DNA from: CAIXPS01 sp034430115
GTDB lineage: Bacteria; Chloroflexota; Anaerolineae; J036; Brachytrichaceae
DNA: 63,605 nt
Reading direction: 5' to 3'
NCBI GenBank assembly: GCA_034430115.1
Contig: DAOUFG010000054.1
Location: forward strand, 1 to 63,605
Shown here: one piece after another, positions 42,139-50,527 of the stretch
Layout of the letters: each line of letters opens with the position of its first letter
Numbering within the stretch: the first letter of the stretch is position 1
Notes under the pieces: generated by a model
Told to the model about the DNA's origin: nothing
Database searches by the model: none
Seen by the model: the letters and a program-made list of their open reading frames with translations, nothing else
Made by a program: the position numbers and the translations under genes

Positions 42139-43498
42139 ATCATTGCGAGCGCGCCTGGTACTATGGACGATGCTCATCAACGCTGTGATGCTAACCTTGT
42201 TGAGCGGACTGGTATGGGGCGTGCTGTGGCAATCCCAGAACTATCAGCTTAACGACACCCTGCAACTCAGCGCAGCTCAGTTGATCGCTGCTGTGGATGT
42301 GACTAATGGCCGCCTGAGCGTTCCACCTTCTGATGCGGTCGCGATGAGGGAGCGCGGCGTATGGGTATGGGTGCTGGATACTTCCAGTCAGGTCAACGCT
42401 ACGATCGGGCGCGCCGCAAGCCTGCCTGCGCCCGCTATCGATCCTGGCAGTATCCGTGACTGGCAATTTGCCCCTGGAGATTCGGCGCGTCTGTATTGCG
42501 CTCGACTGGGTGAAAATGGCGGTAGCGTGATTGTCGGAATATCGTTGCAACCGCTGGCGCAAATGGCGCAGACATTCGCCCTAGTGCTTGGCATATCGGC
42601 ACTGCTGGTGCTCATGTTATCCGCCGCTGGTGGCTTATTTCTGGCAGGTCGCGCCCTGGCACCGATATCAGCGATCACAATACAGGCGCAACGCATTCAT
42701 CGTGACAATCTTTCCGAGCGCCTTGCGTTGAGTGGCCCACACGACGAGGTGCACGACCTGGCACAGACCTTCGATGAGATGTTGGATCGCCTGCAGGCCA
42801 GCTTTGAAGCCGAACGCCGCTTTACCGGCGACGCCTCGCATGAGCTACGAGCCCCATTGAGTTTGCTGAAAGCGCAACTCAGCCTTGCGCTCAGCCACCC
42901 GCGCGACGCCGATACACTAACACAAATGATGACTGCGATGAATGACGATGTTGATCGCATGACGCGGCTGGTACAGAGCCTGCTGGCGCTTGCGCGCACT
43001 GAAGCGCCACTCGATATCTGTAATCCCATCGACCTCAAACCGCTACTCAACGCCGTAATCCAACAATTACAGTCTGTCGCGGCAGACCGGCACATCCATC
43101 TTGTGCTTGAGGGTCCAGCACAACCTGAGGTAGTCGTCGTAGGCGATCCAGATCAACTGGCACGGCTGTTTCTTAACCTCCTGGACAATGCCATCATGTA
43201 TTCCACCGAGGGCGGGAGTGTCAGGGTCCTGGTAGCACCCGCGATCGATAGTAGGATGGACGGTTGGGCAATACGCATTGCCGACAGTGGCATTGGCATC
43301 TCCCGCGAGCATCTGGCACATCTCTTCGATCGTTTCTATCGCGCCGATGCGTCGCGGGCGCGCCACACTGGAGGGGCCGGCCTTGGCCTCTCCATTGCTC
43401 AGGCCATAGCGCAGCAGCATGGTGGACATATTTCTGTTCAGAGTGAACCCAACCGAGGCAGCACCTTCACCGTCTGGTTGCCCGCACCGCGGGGATAG
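42119..43498 (+). CDS. Sensor histidine kinase 1
   Basis: A typical membrane sensor kinase of about 459 residues: two membrane helices (about 15-38 and 155-180) enclose an extracytoplasmic sensor of about 115 residues. A HAMP linker, GDASHELRAPLS (H-box), LFLNLLDNAIMY (N-box) and DSGIGISREHLAHLFDRFYR (G/F boxes) follow. It phosphorylates the upstream regulator. ATG 42119 overlaps the regulator stop; ATG 42125 and TTG 42116 are alternatives. The signal is unknown; nearby cell-wall genes suggest envelope stress. Confidence 0.93.
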   Translation: MTMVRLKSLRARLVLWTMLINAVMLTLLSGLVWGVLWQSQNYQLNDTLQLSAAQLIAAVDVTNGRLSVPPSDAVAMRERGVWVWVLDTSSQVNATIGRAASLPAPAIDPGSIRDWQFAPGDSARLYCARLGENGGSVIVGISLQPLAQMAQTFALVLGISALLVLMLSAAGGLFLAGRALAPISAITIQAQRIHRDNLSERLALSGPHDEVHDLAQTFDEMLDRLQASFEAERRFTGDASHELRAPLSLLKAQLSLALSHPRDADTLTQMMTAMNDDVDRMTRLVQSLLALARTEAPLDICNPIDLKPLLNAVIQQLQSVAADRHIHLVLEGPAQPEVVVVGDPDQLARLFLNLLDNAIMYSTEGGSVRVLVAPAIDSRMDGWAIRIADSGIGISREHLAHLFDRFYRADASRARHTGGAGLGLSIAQAIAQQHGGHISVQSEPNRGSTFTVWLPAPRG

Positions 43499-43612
43499 CT
43501 ACCTGTCAACTTTTCGTGCTTCCCAGCGACATCCATGTGGGATAGTTCAGGGCAGCGCAGGCACGCCTCTTCTTGCCTGCGCCACTAACCTTGGCAACCG
43601 TGTGCCCGAATG

Positions 43613-43921
43613 CTAGTTGCCTGCTTCTGTGGACGGCGCGTCCACGCCGGTCTGGTCGCCAACCTGTTCTTCCACATTCAAGTTGTCGGTATCGCTGTCC
43701 TTGACCTCGGCACCCGTAGTTACAGCCGCGTCAACAACGCCATCGATCGTATCCGTGTCCGGTCCGGTCGAGACATCCTCAGCCGCCGTAACAACCGCTG
43801 AAGGCGTCTGCGGTGCTGGCGCCTGGGCGAACACAGCAGCAGCCTGTACACCCGCCACACTGAGAGCAATCATGCCGGCTGCACCAATCGCTCCGACGGT
43901 TTTTAGGTTCAATTTCTTCAT
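43613..43921 (-). CDS. Small acidic exported protein A
   Basis: The 102-residue protein starts with a signal peptide (MKKLNLKTVGAIGAAGMIAL, cleavage near VFAQA). The mature part of about 65 residues is Asp/Glu/Thr-rich, without Cys and probably disordered. It is a paralogue of the protein 200 bp upstream (same MKKLNLK start, same FAQAxxP region), and even the promoter regions are similar. GAGGAC lies before the ATG. It sits between two two-component systems and may be a secreted signal, metal binder or wall-associated peptide; function unknown. Confidence 0.7.
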   Translation of the reverse strand: MKKLNLKTVGAIGAAGMIALSVAGVQAAAVFAQAPAPQTPSAVVTAAEDVSTGPDTDTIDGVVDAAVTTGAEVKDSDTDNLNVEEQVGDQTGVDAPSTEAGN

Positions 43922-43995
43922 ATTACCAAGTCCTCATAGCCCAATTTCGAATCGCCCGAGTGCACATTCGATGGATACCAGCTTATGCACTTGGC

Positions 43996-44023
43996 GTGAA
44001 GCCCGCATGAAGCGAACATGAAG
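43996..44023. promoter_or_regulatory. Triple GTGAAG/ATGAAG box upstream of exported protein A
   Basis: GTGAAG (43996-44001), ATGAAG (44007-44012) and ATGAAG (44018-44023) repeat with an exact 11-bp period. One-turn direct repeats are typical OmpR-family binding sites. Confidence 0.6.
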
Positions 44024-44123
44024 AGGTTGATCCCAGCCATTTCGCGAATATCTGAAGGCACATTTGAGGGCATGGATTATGAAGTGAGAGGGGCGACGCA
44101 ATAACGCCCCTCTCACGCAGCGT

Positions 44124-44423
44124 TTAGAAGTTGCCATCCAGTGTGCTTTCGCCCTGCTGCTCAAGCTGCTGACCAGGGCCAGCCTGAATGGCGTCCAGGT
44201 CAGCGCTCTTTTTCTCAACCGGTTCACCAGTTGTTGGCATCTCGACCGGCTCGCCGTCTGCCGGCGTTTCAATAGCTTCCGTGCCTGTCACGACGCTCTG
44301 GGCCGTCGCGGGCGGCGTCTGCGCCTGCGCAAAAGCAGAGGATGCCTGCATACCCACCACGCTGAGGGTAAGCATACTGACTACGGCAAGCGCTCCGGCT
44401 GATTTGAGATTTAACTTTTTCAT
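44124..44423 (-). CDS. Small acidic exported protein B
   Basis: The 99-residue protein has a signal peptide (MKKLNLKSAGALAVVSMLTL, cleavage near AFAQA) and a mature part of about 65 residues rich in Glu, Pro, Thr and Gln with short near-repeats (DGEPVEMP, TGEPVEKK). It is paralogous to exported protein A. AGGATGG precedes the ATG. The upstream region holds three GTGAAG boxes and is shared with the divergent second response regulator, so that regulator probably controls it. Confidence 0.7.
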   Translation of the reverse strand: MKKLNLKSAGALAVVSMLTLSVVGMQASSAFAQAQTPPATAQSVVTGTEAIETPADGEPVEMPTTGEPVEKKSADLDAIQAGPGQQLEQQGESTLDGNF

Positions 44424-44498
44424 CGTATTCCATCCTATTATTCTGAATTCGAACCTGCCTGATTGCGTATTCGATGACCATCAGCTTAAGAACAGGGG

Positions 44499-44571
44499 GT
44501 GAAGCGCCCGTGAAGCGCATGTGAAGGTCTCTTCAGGCACGCATTGGAATGAAGGCTTCATCTTCGCTTCA
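44499..44571. promoter_or_regulatory. GTGAAG/CTTCA boxes between exported protein B and response regulator 2
   Basis: GTGAAG occurs at 44499, 44510 and 44521 (11-bp period), reading toward the regulator gene. In the opposite sense CTTCA occurs at 44556 and 44567, again 11 bp apart. A TAAAAT box (44583-44588) lies near the regulator start. This looks like a two-way operator for the OmpR-type regulator. Confidence 0.6.
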
Positions 44572-44602
44572 ACTGCGCACCCTAAAATCATGTGCATAAC
44601 AT

Positions 44603-45295
44603 ATGAGAACGCTTGTTGTCGAAGACGAACTTATGATTTCTGCTTATGTGAAGCGTGGGTTGCAGGAACAAGGCTACGCGGTGGATACCGTCTTCACGGG
44701 CAAGGAGGCGCTCGACTGGACAGCCGTCGCGCCGTATGACCTGATCATCCTGGATATTCTGCTGCCCGAACTCAATGGGCTGGAGGTGTGCAAGGAGCTG
44801 CGCCAACGCGGCGTAAACACGCCAGTCCTGATGCTTACCGCGCGGGACTCGATTGATGACCGCGTCGCCGGCCTGGACGCTGGCGCGGATGATTATCTGG
44901 TCAAGCCATTTGCGCTGAAGGAATTGCTGGCGCGGCTACGGGCATTATCCAGACGCGCGGATGGGCCGGCCAAGGCGACCAAACTGCAAGTGGCAGATCT
45001 GACATTGGATACGCTGACGCGCCGCGTAGAACGCGCGAACCGGCCTATCGAACTGGCGGCCAAAGAATACGCTGTGCTGGAATGTCTCATGCGCGACGCC
45101 GGGCGGGTTGTCACGCGCACGATGATCGCCGAGCATGTCTGGAGTTATGACGTATACAACCAGTCTAATGTGGTGGATGTCTACATCCGCAATCTGCGGC
45201 GTAAAATCGACGATCCGCATGAGGTGAAACTGATACACACCATCCGCGGTCAAGGGTATCGCCTGGAGGCCGGCGGCAGCGATGAAGCAACTTAA
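44603..45295 (+). CDS. OmpR-family response regulator 2
   Basis: The 230-residue protein mirrors regulator 1 (Asp51 in LIILDILLPE, MLTARDSIDD, LVKPFALKEL, then PIELAAKEYAVLECLMRDAG and VYIRNLRRKIDD), so the two pairs arose by duplication. The recognition helix area differs (VVDVYIRNLRRK against LIEVYIYHLRRK). Its stop overlaps the kinase start by 14 bp. No clear SD is visible; a TAAAAT box lies 14 bases upstream. Confidence 0.95.
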   Translation: MRTLVVEDELMISAYVKRGLQEQGYAVDTVFTGKEALDWTAVAPYDLIILDILLPELNGLEVCKELRQRGVNTPVLMLTARDSIDDRVAGLDAGADDYLVKPFALKELLARLRALSRRADGPAKATKLQVADLTLDTLTRRVERANRPIELAAKEYAVLECLMRDAGRVVTRTMIAEHVWSYDVYNQSNVVDVYIRNLRRKIDDPHEVKLIHTIRGQGYRLEAGGSDEAT

Positions 45296-46697
45296 AACAC
45301 TGCGAGCGCGCTTTGCGATTTGGACTGCCGGTCTTTTGCTCATCACGCTGGCCGTGTCCGGCCTGTTGGAGTATGTCAGCTTGAGCAACGGATTATATCA
45401 GGTGGAGGATGACCTGTTGCGTTTGAGCGCCGCGCAAGTCATGAGGGTCGTCAATTACGATAACGGACGCATCGTCAGTTCCGATAACATCTCGGATAGC
45501 CCTGCGACGGTGGAATCGCGTGAGCGAGGCATCTCGATCCAAGTCCTGAATCAGGACGGGCAGGTCGTGCAGTCCACCGGTACATATGACTTCAACCAAT
45601 CCATCGACAAAAGTGCAGTCCGCGCAACACCTTATTTCAACACACAGCCTGAACCGGCCGCCGGCATCTCGGTGCGTGTTTATTATTCCCCGCTGCTTCA
45701 AGATGGTCAGGTAGTCGGGACGATCCGCGTCGCCCACAGCCTGGCCGGCATTCAGGAAACGCTGGCTCGCCTGCTGGCGGTTCTGCTGCTCAGCGCGCCG
45801 CCATTGTGCGTGGCGGCGGCGGCGGGCGGTTACTTTCTGGCGGCGCGCGCGATTGCCCCGATCGACCGCATCACGCGCATGGCGCGCGATATATCGGCTT
45901 ACGATCTATCTGCCAGGCTGAACCTGCCACCCGCAAATGACGAAGTCGGACGCCTGGCTGAGACTTTCGATAGCATGCTGGCGCGTTTGGATGGGTCTTT
46001 CAAGCGCGAACGGCGGTTTGTCGCAGACGCTTCTCACGAACTGCGCACCCCCTTGACAGTGATGCAGGCCATACTTGGTGTAATGCGCGAGAAACGCCGT
46101 ACCCCGGAGGATTATGACCAGGCATTGGCCGACCTGTCAGATGAGACGGATCGCATGCGTGTGCTGGTCGAAGATCTCCTTCTGCTTGCACGCGGCAGCA
46201 CGCCTGCACCAAAGTCAGTGGAAACGGTGTATATATCAGACCTCCTGGAATCATTGTGCGACTCTCTTCGCCCGGTGGCAGAACAACGTGGACTGTCGTT
46301 GGTCTGTGATTGCGTACCGGGTTTGACTCTCCAGGGCGATACGGATACCTTGCTGCGTTTGTTTTTAAACCTCCTTGACAACGCCCTGAAGTACACCTTA
46401 CACGGCACTATCGTCGTGCGTGCAGACAGGGATACCAGTTATCTACGTGTGACTTTCAAAGACACGGGACTTGGTATCGCCCCAGAGCATCTTCAGTACG
46501 TTTTTGATCGGTTTTACCGAGTTGATCCCTCACGCACGACTTCTGGCTCAGGGCTGGGCCTGGCAATCGCACAAGATATTGCACAGGCATACGGAGGGCG
46601 TATTGATGTAGCAAGTATCAAAGGTGTTGGAACCACATTCACGGTTATACTCCCGCTCTCAACAATTATGCACCATTTAAACACGGTGAAAGTATAA
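45282..46697 (+). CDS. Sensor histidine kinase 2
   Basis: The 471-residue kinase has membrane helices near 12-35 and 160-185, a sensor of about 120 residues between them, HAMP, H-box ADASHELRTPLT, N-box LFLNLLDNALKY and G-box DTGLGIAPEHLQYVFDRFYR. It is paralogous to kinase 1; the sensor domains are less alike, suggesting different signals. It partners regulator 2 and is followed after 9 bp by uppP on the same strand. Confidence 0.93.
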   Translation: MKQLKTLRARFAIWTAGLLLITLAVSGLLEYVSLSNGLYQVEDDLLRLSAAQVMRVVNYDNGRIVSSDNISDSPATVESRERGISIQVLNQDGQVVQSTGTYDFNQSIDKSAVRATPYFNTQPEPAAGISVRVYYSPLLQDGQVVGTIRVAHSLAGIQETLARLLAVLLLSAPPLCVAAAAGGYFLAARAIAPIDRITRMARDISAYDLSARLNLPPANDEVGRLAETFDSMLARLDGSFKRERRFVADASHELRTPLTVMQAILGVMREKRRTPEDYDQALADLSDETDRMRVLVEDLLLLARGSTPAPKSVETVYISDLLESLCDSLRPVAEQRGLSLVCDCVPGLTLQGDTDTLLRLFLNLLDNALKYTLHGTIVVRADRDTSYLRVTFKDTGLGIAPEHLQYVFDRFYRVDPSRTTSGSGLGLAIAQDIAQAYGGRIDVASIKGVGTTFTVILPLSTIMHHLNTVKV

Positions 46698-46706
46698 CGG
46701 GCTAAT

Positions 46707-47519
46707 ATGGATCTAATACTATTATTAAAATCACTCATCATGGGTGTCGTTGAGGGCATGACCGAATTCCTACCTATTTCATCCCTCGGACACGTCATCA
46801 TCTTCGGGTATCTGTTGCACTTCCCAACCCAAATAGCGGCAACCTTTGATGTTTTTGTGCAAGTTGGTGCGCTGATCGCATTGGTACTGCATTTCGCACG
46901 CGATTTAATCACTTTATTGCGGCGGGCAGGCACTGAACGAGGTGCACGTCAATTCCTGCTGACAATAGCAATCGCATTCCTGCCGGCAGCGTTTGTAGGC
47001 ATGCTTCTTGGGAATATGATCAAGCAATACTTGTTCAGCCCATCAAACGTGGCGATTGCGTTGATCGTTGGTGGTATTCTCATGCTGATCGTTGAACAAA
47101 TTGTTCAAAGGCGGAAACCACTGGTAACGAGTCTGGAGAGCGTAGGCCCATTGCAGGCACTGGCAATTGGCATTTCCCAAGTGCTGGCGCTCTATCCAGG
47201 AATGTCACGTTCCGCACCAACTATTGCAGGGGGGTTGCTGGTTAGCCTGGATCGCCCGACAGCACTGAGGTTTTCGTTCTACCTGGCAATTCCAACTTTG
47301 TTTGCTGCATCGGCATTTGATCTCATCCACAGCATAAATAGCCTTGCGGCCAACACACTCCCAGCTTTCATCATTGGCGCAATGACATCATTCCTGGTGG
47401 CGCTGGTAGTAATCCGCTTCTTTTTAGGCTATGTGTCAAATCATACACTGAGGCCATTTGCCTGGTATCGCATCGCCTTCGGTATGGTCATGATCATTCT
47501 GTATGTGCCCACTCATTAG
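46707..47519 (+). CDS. uppP: Undecaprenyl-diphosphate phosphatase
   Basis: The 270-residue membrane protein shows both BacA/UppP signatures: GVVEGMTEFLPISSLGH near residues 13-29 and ALYPGMSRSAPTI near the middle, with about eight helices. It removes one phosphate from undecaprenyl diphosphate to recycle the lipid carrier of cell-wall synthesis. It gives bacitracin resistance when raised. Its place nine bases behind the kinase gene suggests it is a target or member of the second two-component operon. Its codon use is more AT-rich than that of the flanking genes. Confidence 0.95.
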   Translation: MDLILLLKSLIMGVVEGMTEFLPISSLGHVIIFGYLLHFPTQIAATFDVFVQVGALIALVLHFARDLITLLRRAGTERGARQFLLTIAIAFLPAAFVGMLLGNMIKQYLFSPSNVAIALIVGGILMLIVEQIVQRRKPLVTSLESVGPLQALAIGISQVLALYPGMSRSAPTIAGGLLVSLDRPTALRFSFYLAIPTLFAASAFDLIHSINSLAANTLPAFIIGAMTSFLVALVVIRFFLGYVSNHTLRPFAWYRIAFGMVMIILYVPTH

Positions 47520-47687
47520 ACGTTATAAGAAATAAGACACCGTCGTAAGGCACACTTGATGACATGTTCCACTCTCACGCGCACCCGCAGCCAGGCACTC
47601 GCAGACGCTTCTGCAGCTCTCTCACGAACCAGCCATTGATCCAAATCAATCCATAGCCGTTGGGTACTGGCGACAACCACCACGGAA

Positions 47688-47722
47688 GCATTTCGGCGCA
47701 CTTCCAGTGTGCGCCGAAATGC
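47688..47722. repeat. 14-bp perfect inverted repeat between convergent genes
   Basis: GCATTTCGGCGCAC (47688-47701) and its complement (47709-47722) enclose seven bases. It lies in the 294-bp spacer between uppP and the mannosidase. It lacks a T-run but could act as a factor-dependent stop. The rest of the spacer shows no convincing gene. Confidence 0.55.
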
Positions 47723-47813
47723 CGTATACCTCATCCGCCATGACCCACTTGGCACTCACCTCGCAAGCCCCGAAGACTTCTCAATGTTCAGGATAGGCGA
47801 ACAGCCGTTCGCC

Positions 47814-50489
47814 CTACTCTTCCAGCATCTCACACGGCGCAATCGTCACGCGCTTGCCGGCGCGGGCGATCTTCAGCGTCACGATCTCGAATGGCTTCAG
47901 GTCCAGCGTGAAGTCTTGCGCGGCGCCATCCATGCTCAGCGTCATGGTAGTGGCCTGTCCGGCTGATTCGACGACGCGCGCGATGAGGGCATCGTCGTTT
48001 TCCGCCTTGCGCAGCGCGCCCAGTTGCACGGTGGCGGGCGTGATTTGCAGGAAGGGGTGGGCGGCTTCCTGCGGGTCCAGGTGCGGCGTGGCCGGATAGA
48101 ACACGGCGAACATCTCCGGCGGCTGGTTCAACTCTGCCGCGGCGGGCACCAGCGCCTCGGTGATCTCTTTGCTTGTGCCAACCAGCAGGCGGAAGCTGGT
48201 GTCGATCTGGCCCTGGTCCATGAAGGTGTGATGCTCGTTGGGTTCGATGGGCTGGTCGCCCCCGCGCGTATGCACGGCGCTGCGCGTCAGGCTCAGGCCC
48301 AACGTGCCGTCGGGCGTCACGGCGAAGCCATATTGCCCGTTGTTCACCACGCCGATGGAAAGTTTCTGGGTGCGCGCCTTGCGGGCCGATGGCCGTGCCG
48401 ACTTGGGCTGTTCGGTTTCATCCAGGCGCACCCAGCGATTCTGTGAATGTTCGCTGCCGTCGGCGGCGCGTTCGGCGATGCCATAAGGCACTTCGCAGGT
48501 CACCTTGGGCTGGGGCAGGTTGAACGGCAGCACCAGTTTGGCCATCTTGCGGCGTTCCTGCCAGAACAGGCGCGTGCTGATGTCGATTTGCGGCAGGTCG
48601 GTATACAGCGTAACCTGGATCGACGCTTTGGACGCTCGCCACCCGCTCAAGCACTCCACCGTGCAGGCCAGCTCGCGCGTCATCCCTTCCGTCACCAGGT
48701 CGTTGGACGGCAACACGCGCAACGCTGCGCCGGTGGTGCCGTCTTCGCCCGCCCACTGCTCGCCCACCTGTTCGGGCGTCAGCGCAGTGAATTTGCCGGC
48801 CGGCGTGTTGAAGTCACCGTTCGACTCGCCGCCCCAGGCGTCGCCCGTGTCGCGCATGGCCGCCAGGTGCAGGGGGGCGCTCAAGAGCTCGCGTGAGGTG
48901 GTTTTGTCCACCAGCGAAGTCAGGCAGGCCGTCTCATGTTCGAAGGTGGCGCGCAGCCAGCGGTTTTCCAGCGTGATTTGTCTGGCCGTCTGGCGCACTT
49001 CCAGCGGCGCGGGTTTAGTGGTGCGCTTAGCAGGTTTGGTGTTGGGGTGCACCTCGTAGCGCCGCACCGCCATCGGCGGCATCTCGGCGATGAACTGGAT
49101 GTGCGGCTGGCCGCCGCCGTTCGTCTGTTCGAATGCGCCGCCGCCCGTCTGGCAGGGCACCGGGTTGCCCTGGTCGTCGAACAGGGCGAAGGGATGCCGG
49201 CCCGTCTCGGGGCGATAGTCGATCAAGAAATGCCCGCCCATTGCCACCTTGAGCGGATAGGGGTGTGGGTTGAACACGTACAGCGGCACGCTGCCCAGTT
49301 CGGGGGGCGTGGCCGGCAACAGTGCGTTCTGTGACTTGAAGATGATCTGGTCCGCGATGTGCATGGCGTAGCCGAAGTAATCCATCACGCCGGGTAGCGC
49401 CGCCTCGGCCAGTGAGCCGCACATCGTGTCGTGGAAGGTGTTGAAGATCGCCGCCTTCCAGGCGCGGCGTAATTGCTTTTCGGGGTATGGCAGCCCGGCA
49501 CGCCACCAGGCAATCGCCGCCCATTTCTCCGCCGCGCTCAGCTTCGCCTCAACCTGGCGCATACTGCGCTTGATGGGCGCTACGGACGTATAGCAACCGG
49601 CAAAGGTGCGCTGCAATTCACCGGCGTGCACGGGAATGCTCTGCACCGGCAACTGCTCCTTGATGCGTGCCAGGTAGGCTTCGGGGGTGCTATGTTGCAC
49701 CAGAACGTCGGATGTCTCGGCTATTAAGGTGCGCAACCCCAACAGGTCGGCACGGGTAGGGCCGCCGCCGTGGTCGCCCAGGCCCCATAGCACCAGCGTG
49801 TCGTGGCCCGTTTCACGCGCGAGCGTCACGCCTTGTTGCGCCTGCTCCACCGAGGTCTTCACGTATGAGACGGGTGTATCCACCCGCCCGGTGCAATACC
49901 AGCCCGTATCGGGGCGCAGCCCAAACACGCGCGTGCCGTCGTGGCCCTGCCATTGATATAGCGCCGCCGGCAAGTCTAACTGGCTGGCGACGGGCCGGCA
50001 ATGGATGTACAGCTCGTAGCCGGCCTTGGAGAGGATTTGCGGCAGGCTAGCCGGGTGCCCGAACGTGTCGAAGTTATAGGCCACCTTGGGCGCTGTGCCG
50101 AACTTCTCCTTGAAGTAGCGCCGGCCTTCCTGGATCACCTGGATCACCGTCTCGCCGGTGGGCATGTTCAAATCGGGCTGGATATACCAGCCGCCCGAGA
50201 TGTTCCAGCGGCCTCGCTTCACCAGCTTGCGGATGCGCTTGAACAGTTCCGGGTCGCTTTCTTCGATCCACTCATATAGCACGCTCTCGTTGTGGTTGAA
50301 GATGAATTCCGGGAACTCATCCAGCAGGTCGGCGGCGGTGTGAAAGGTGGAGATGCCTTCGCGCGCACCTTCCTGCCATGTCCACATCCAGATCGGGTCG
50401 ATGTGCGCCTGGCATACCAGGTGCACGATGGGGCGGTTATCAGCCGGGTTCACGTTTGCTCTATTGTTTTTCTGCTTATCCTTTGGCAT
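47814..50489 (-). CDS. Glycoside hydrolase family 38 alpha-mannosidase
   Basis: The 891-residue enzyme has GH38 zinc and catalytic motifs: AHIDPIWMW (His29, Asp31), NFDTFGHP with nucleophile Asp141, WGLGDHGGGPT, and FHDTMCGS (zinc His/Asp). Beta-sandwich domains follow. It removes alpha-mannose residues from imported glycans; there is no signal peptide. ATG 50489 is preferred over GTG 50498 because AGGTGAG then sits at SD distance. The gene is 38 bp downstream of mutL on the same strand. Confidence 0.92.
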   Translation of the reverse strand: MPKDKQKNNRANVNPADNRPIVHLVCQAHIDPIWMWTWQEGAREGISTFHTAADLLDEFPEFIFNHNESVLYEWIEESDPELFKRIRKLVKRGRWNISGGWYIQPDLNMPTGETVIQVIQEGRRYFKEKFGTAPKVAYNFDTFGHPASLPQILSKAGYELYIHCRPVASQLDLPAALYQWQGHDGTRVFGLRPDTGWYCTGRVDTPVSYVKTSVEQAQQGVTLARETGHDTLVLWGLGDHGGGPTRADLLGLRTLIAETSDVLVQHSTPEAYLARIKEQLPVQSIPVHAGELQRTFAGCYTSVAPIKRSMRQVEAKLSAAEKWAAIAWWRAGLPYPEKQLRRAWKAAIFNTFHDTMCGSLAEAALPGVMDYFGYAMHIADQIIFKSQNALLPATPPELGSVPLYVFNPHPYPLKVAMGGHFLIDYRPETGRHPFALFDDQGNPVPCQTGGGAFEQTNGGGQPHIQFIAEMPPMAVRRYEVHPNTKPAKRTTKPAPLEVRQTARQITLENRWLRATFEHETACLTSLVDKTTSRELLSAPLHLAAMRDTGDAWGGESNGDFNTPAGKFTALTPEQVGEQWAGEDGTTGAALRVLPSNDLVTEGMTRELACTVECLSGWRASKASIQVTLYTDLPQIDISTRLFWQERRKMAKLVLPFNLPQPKVTCEVPYGIAERAADGSEHSQNRWVRLDETEQPKSARPSARKARTQKLSIGVVNNGQYGFAVTPDGTLGLSLTRSAVHTRGGDQPIEPNEHHTFMDQGQIDTSFRLLVGTSKEITEALVPAAAELNQPPEMFAVFYPATPHLDPQEAAHPFLQITPATVQLGALRKAENDDALIARVVESAGQATTMTLSMDGAAQDFTLDLKPFEIVTLKIARAGKRVTIAPCEMLEE

Positions 50490-50527
50490 TGTACTCACCT
50501 AAGAAGCGCGCAGCGTGCGCGCGAATC

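Noticed and set aside
47516..47755. Minus-strand frame of 79 codons in the uppP-mannosidase spacer
   Set aside because: It runs through a perfect inverted repeat, has no SD, and its Arg/Val-rich sequence shows no protein-like pattern I trust.
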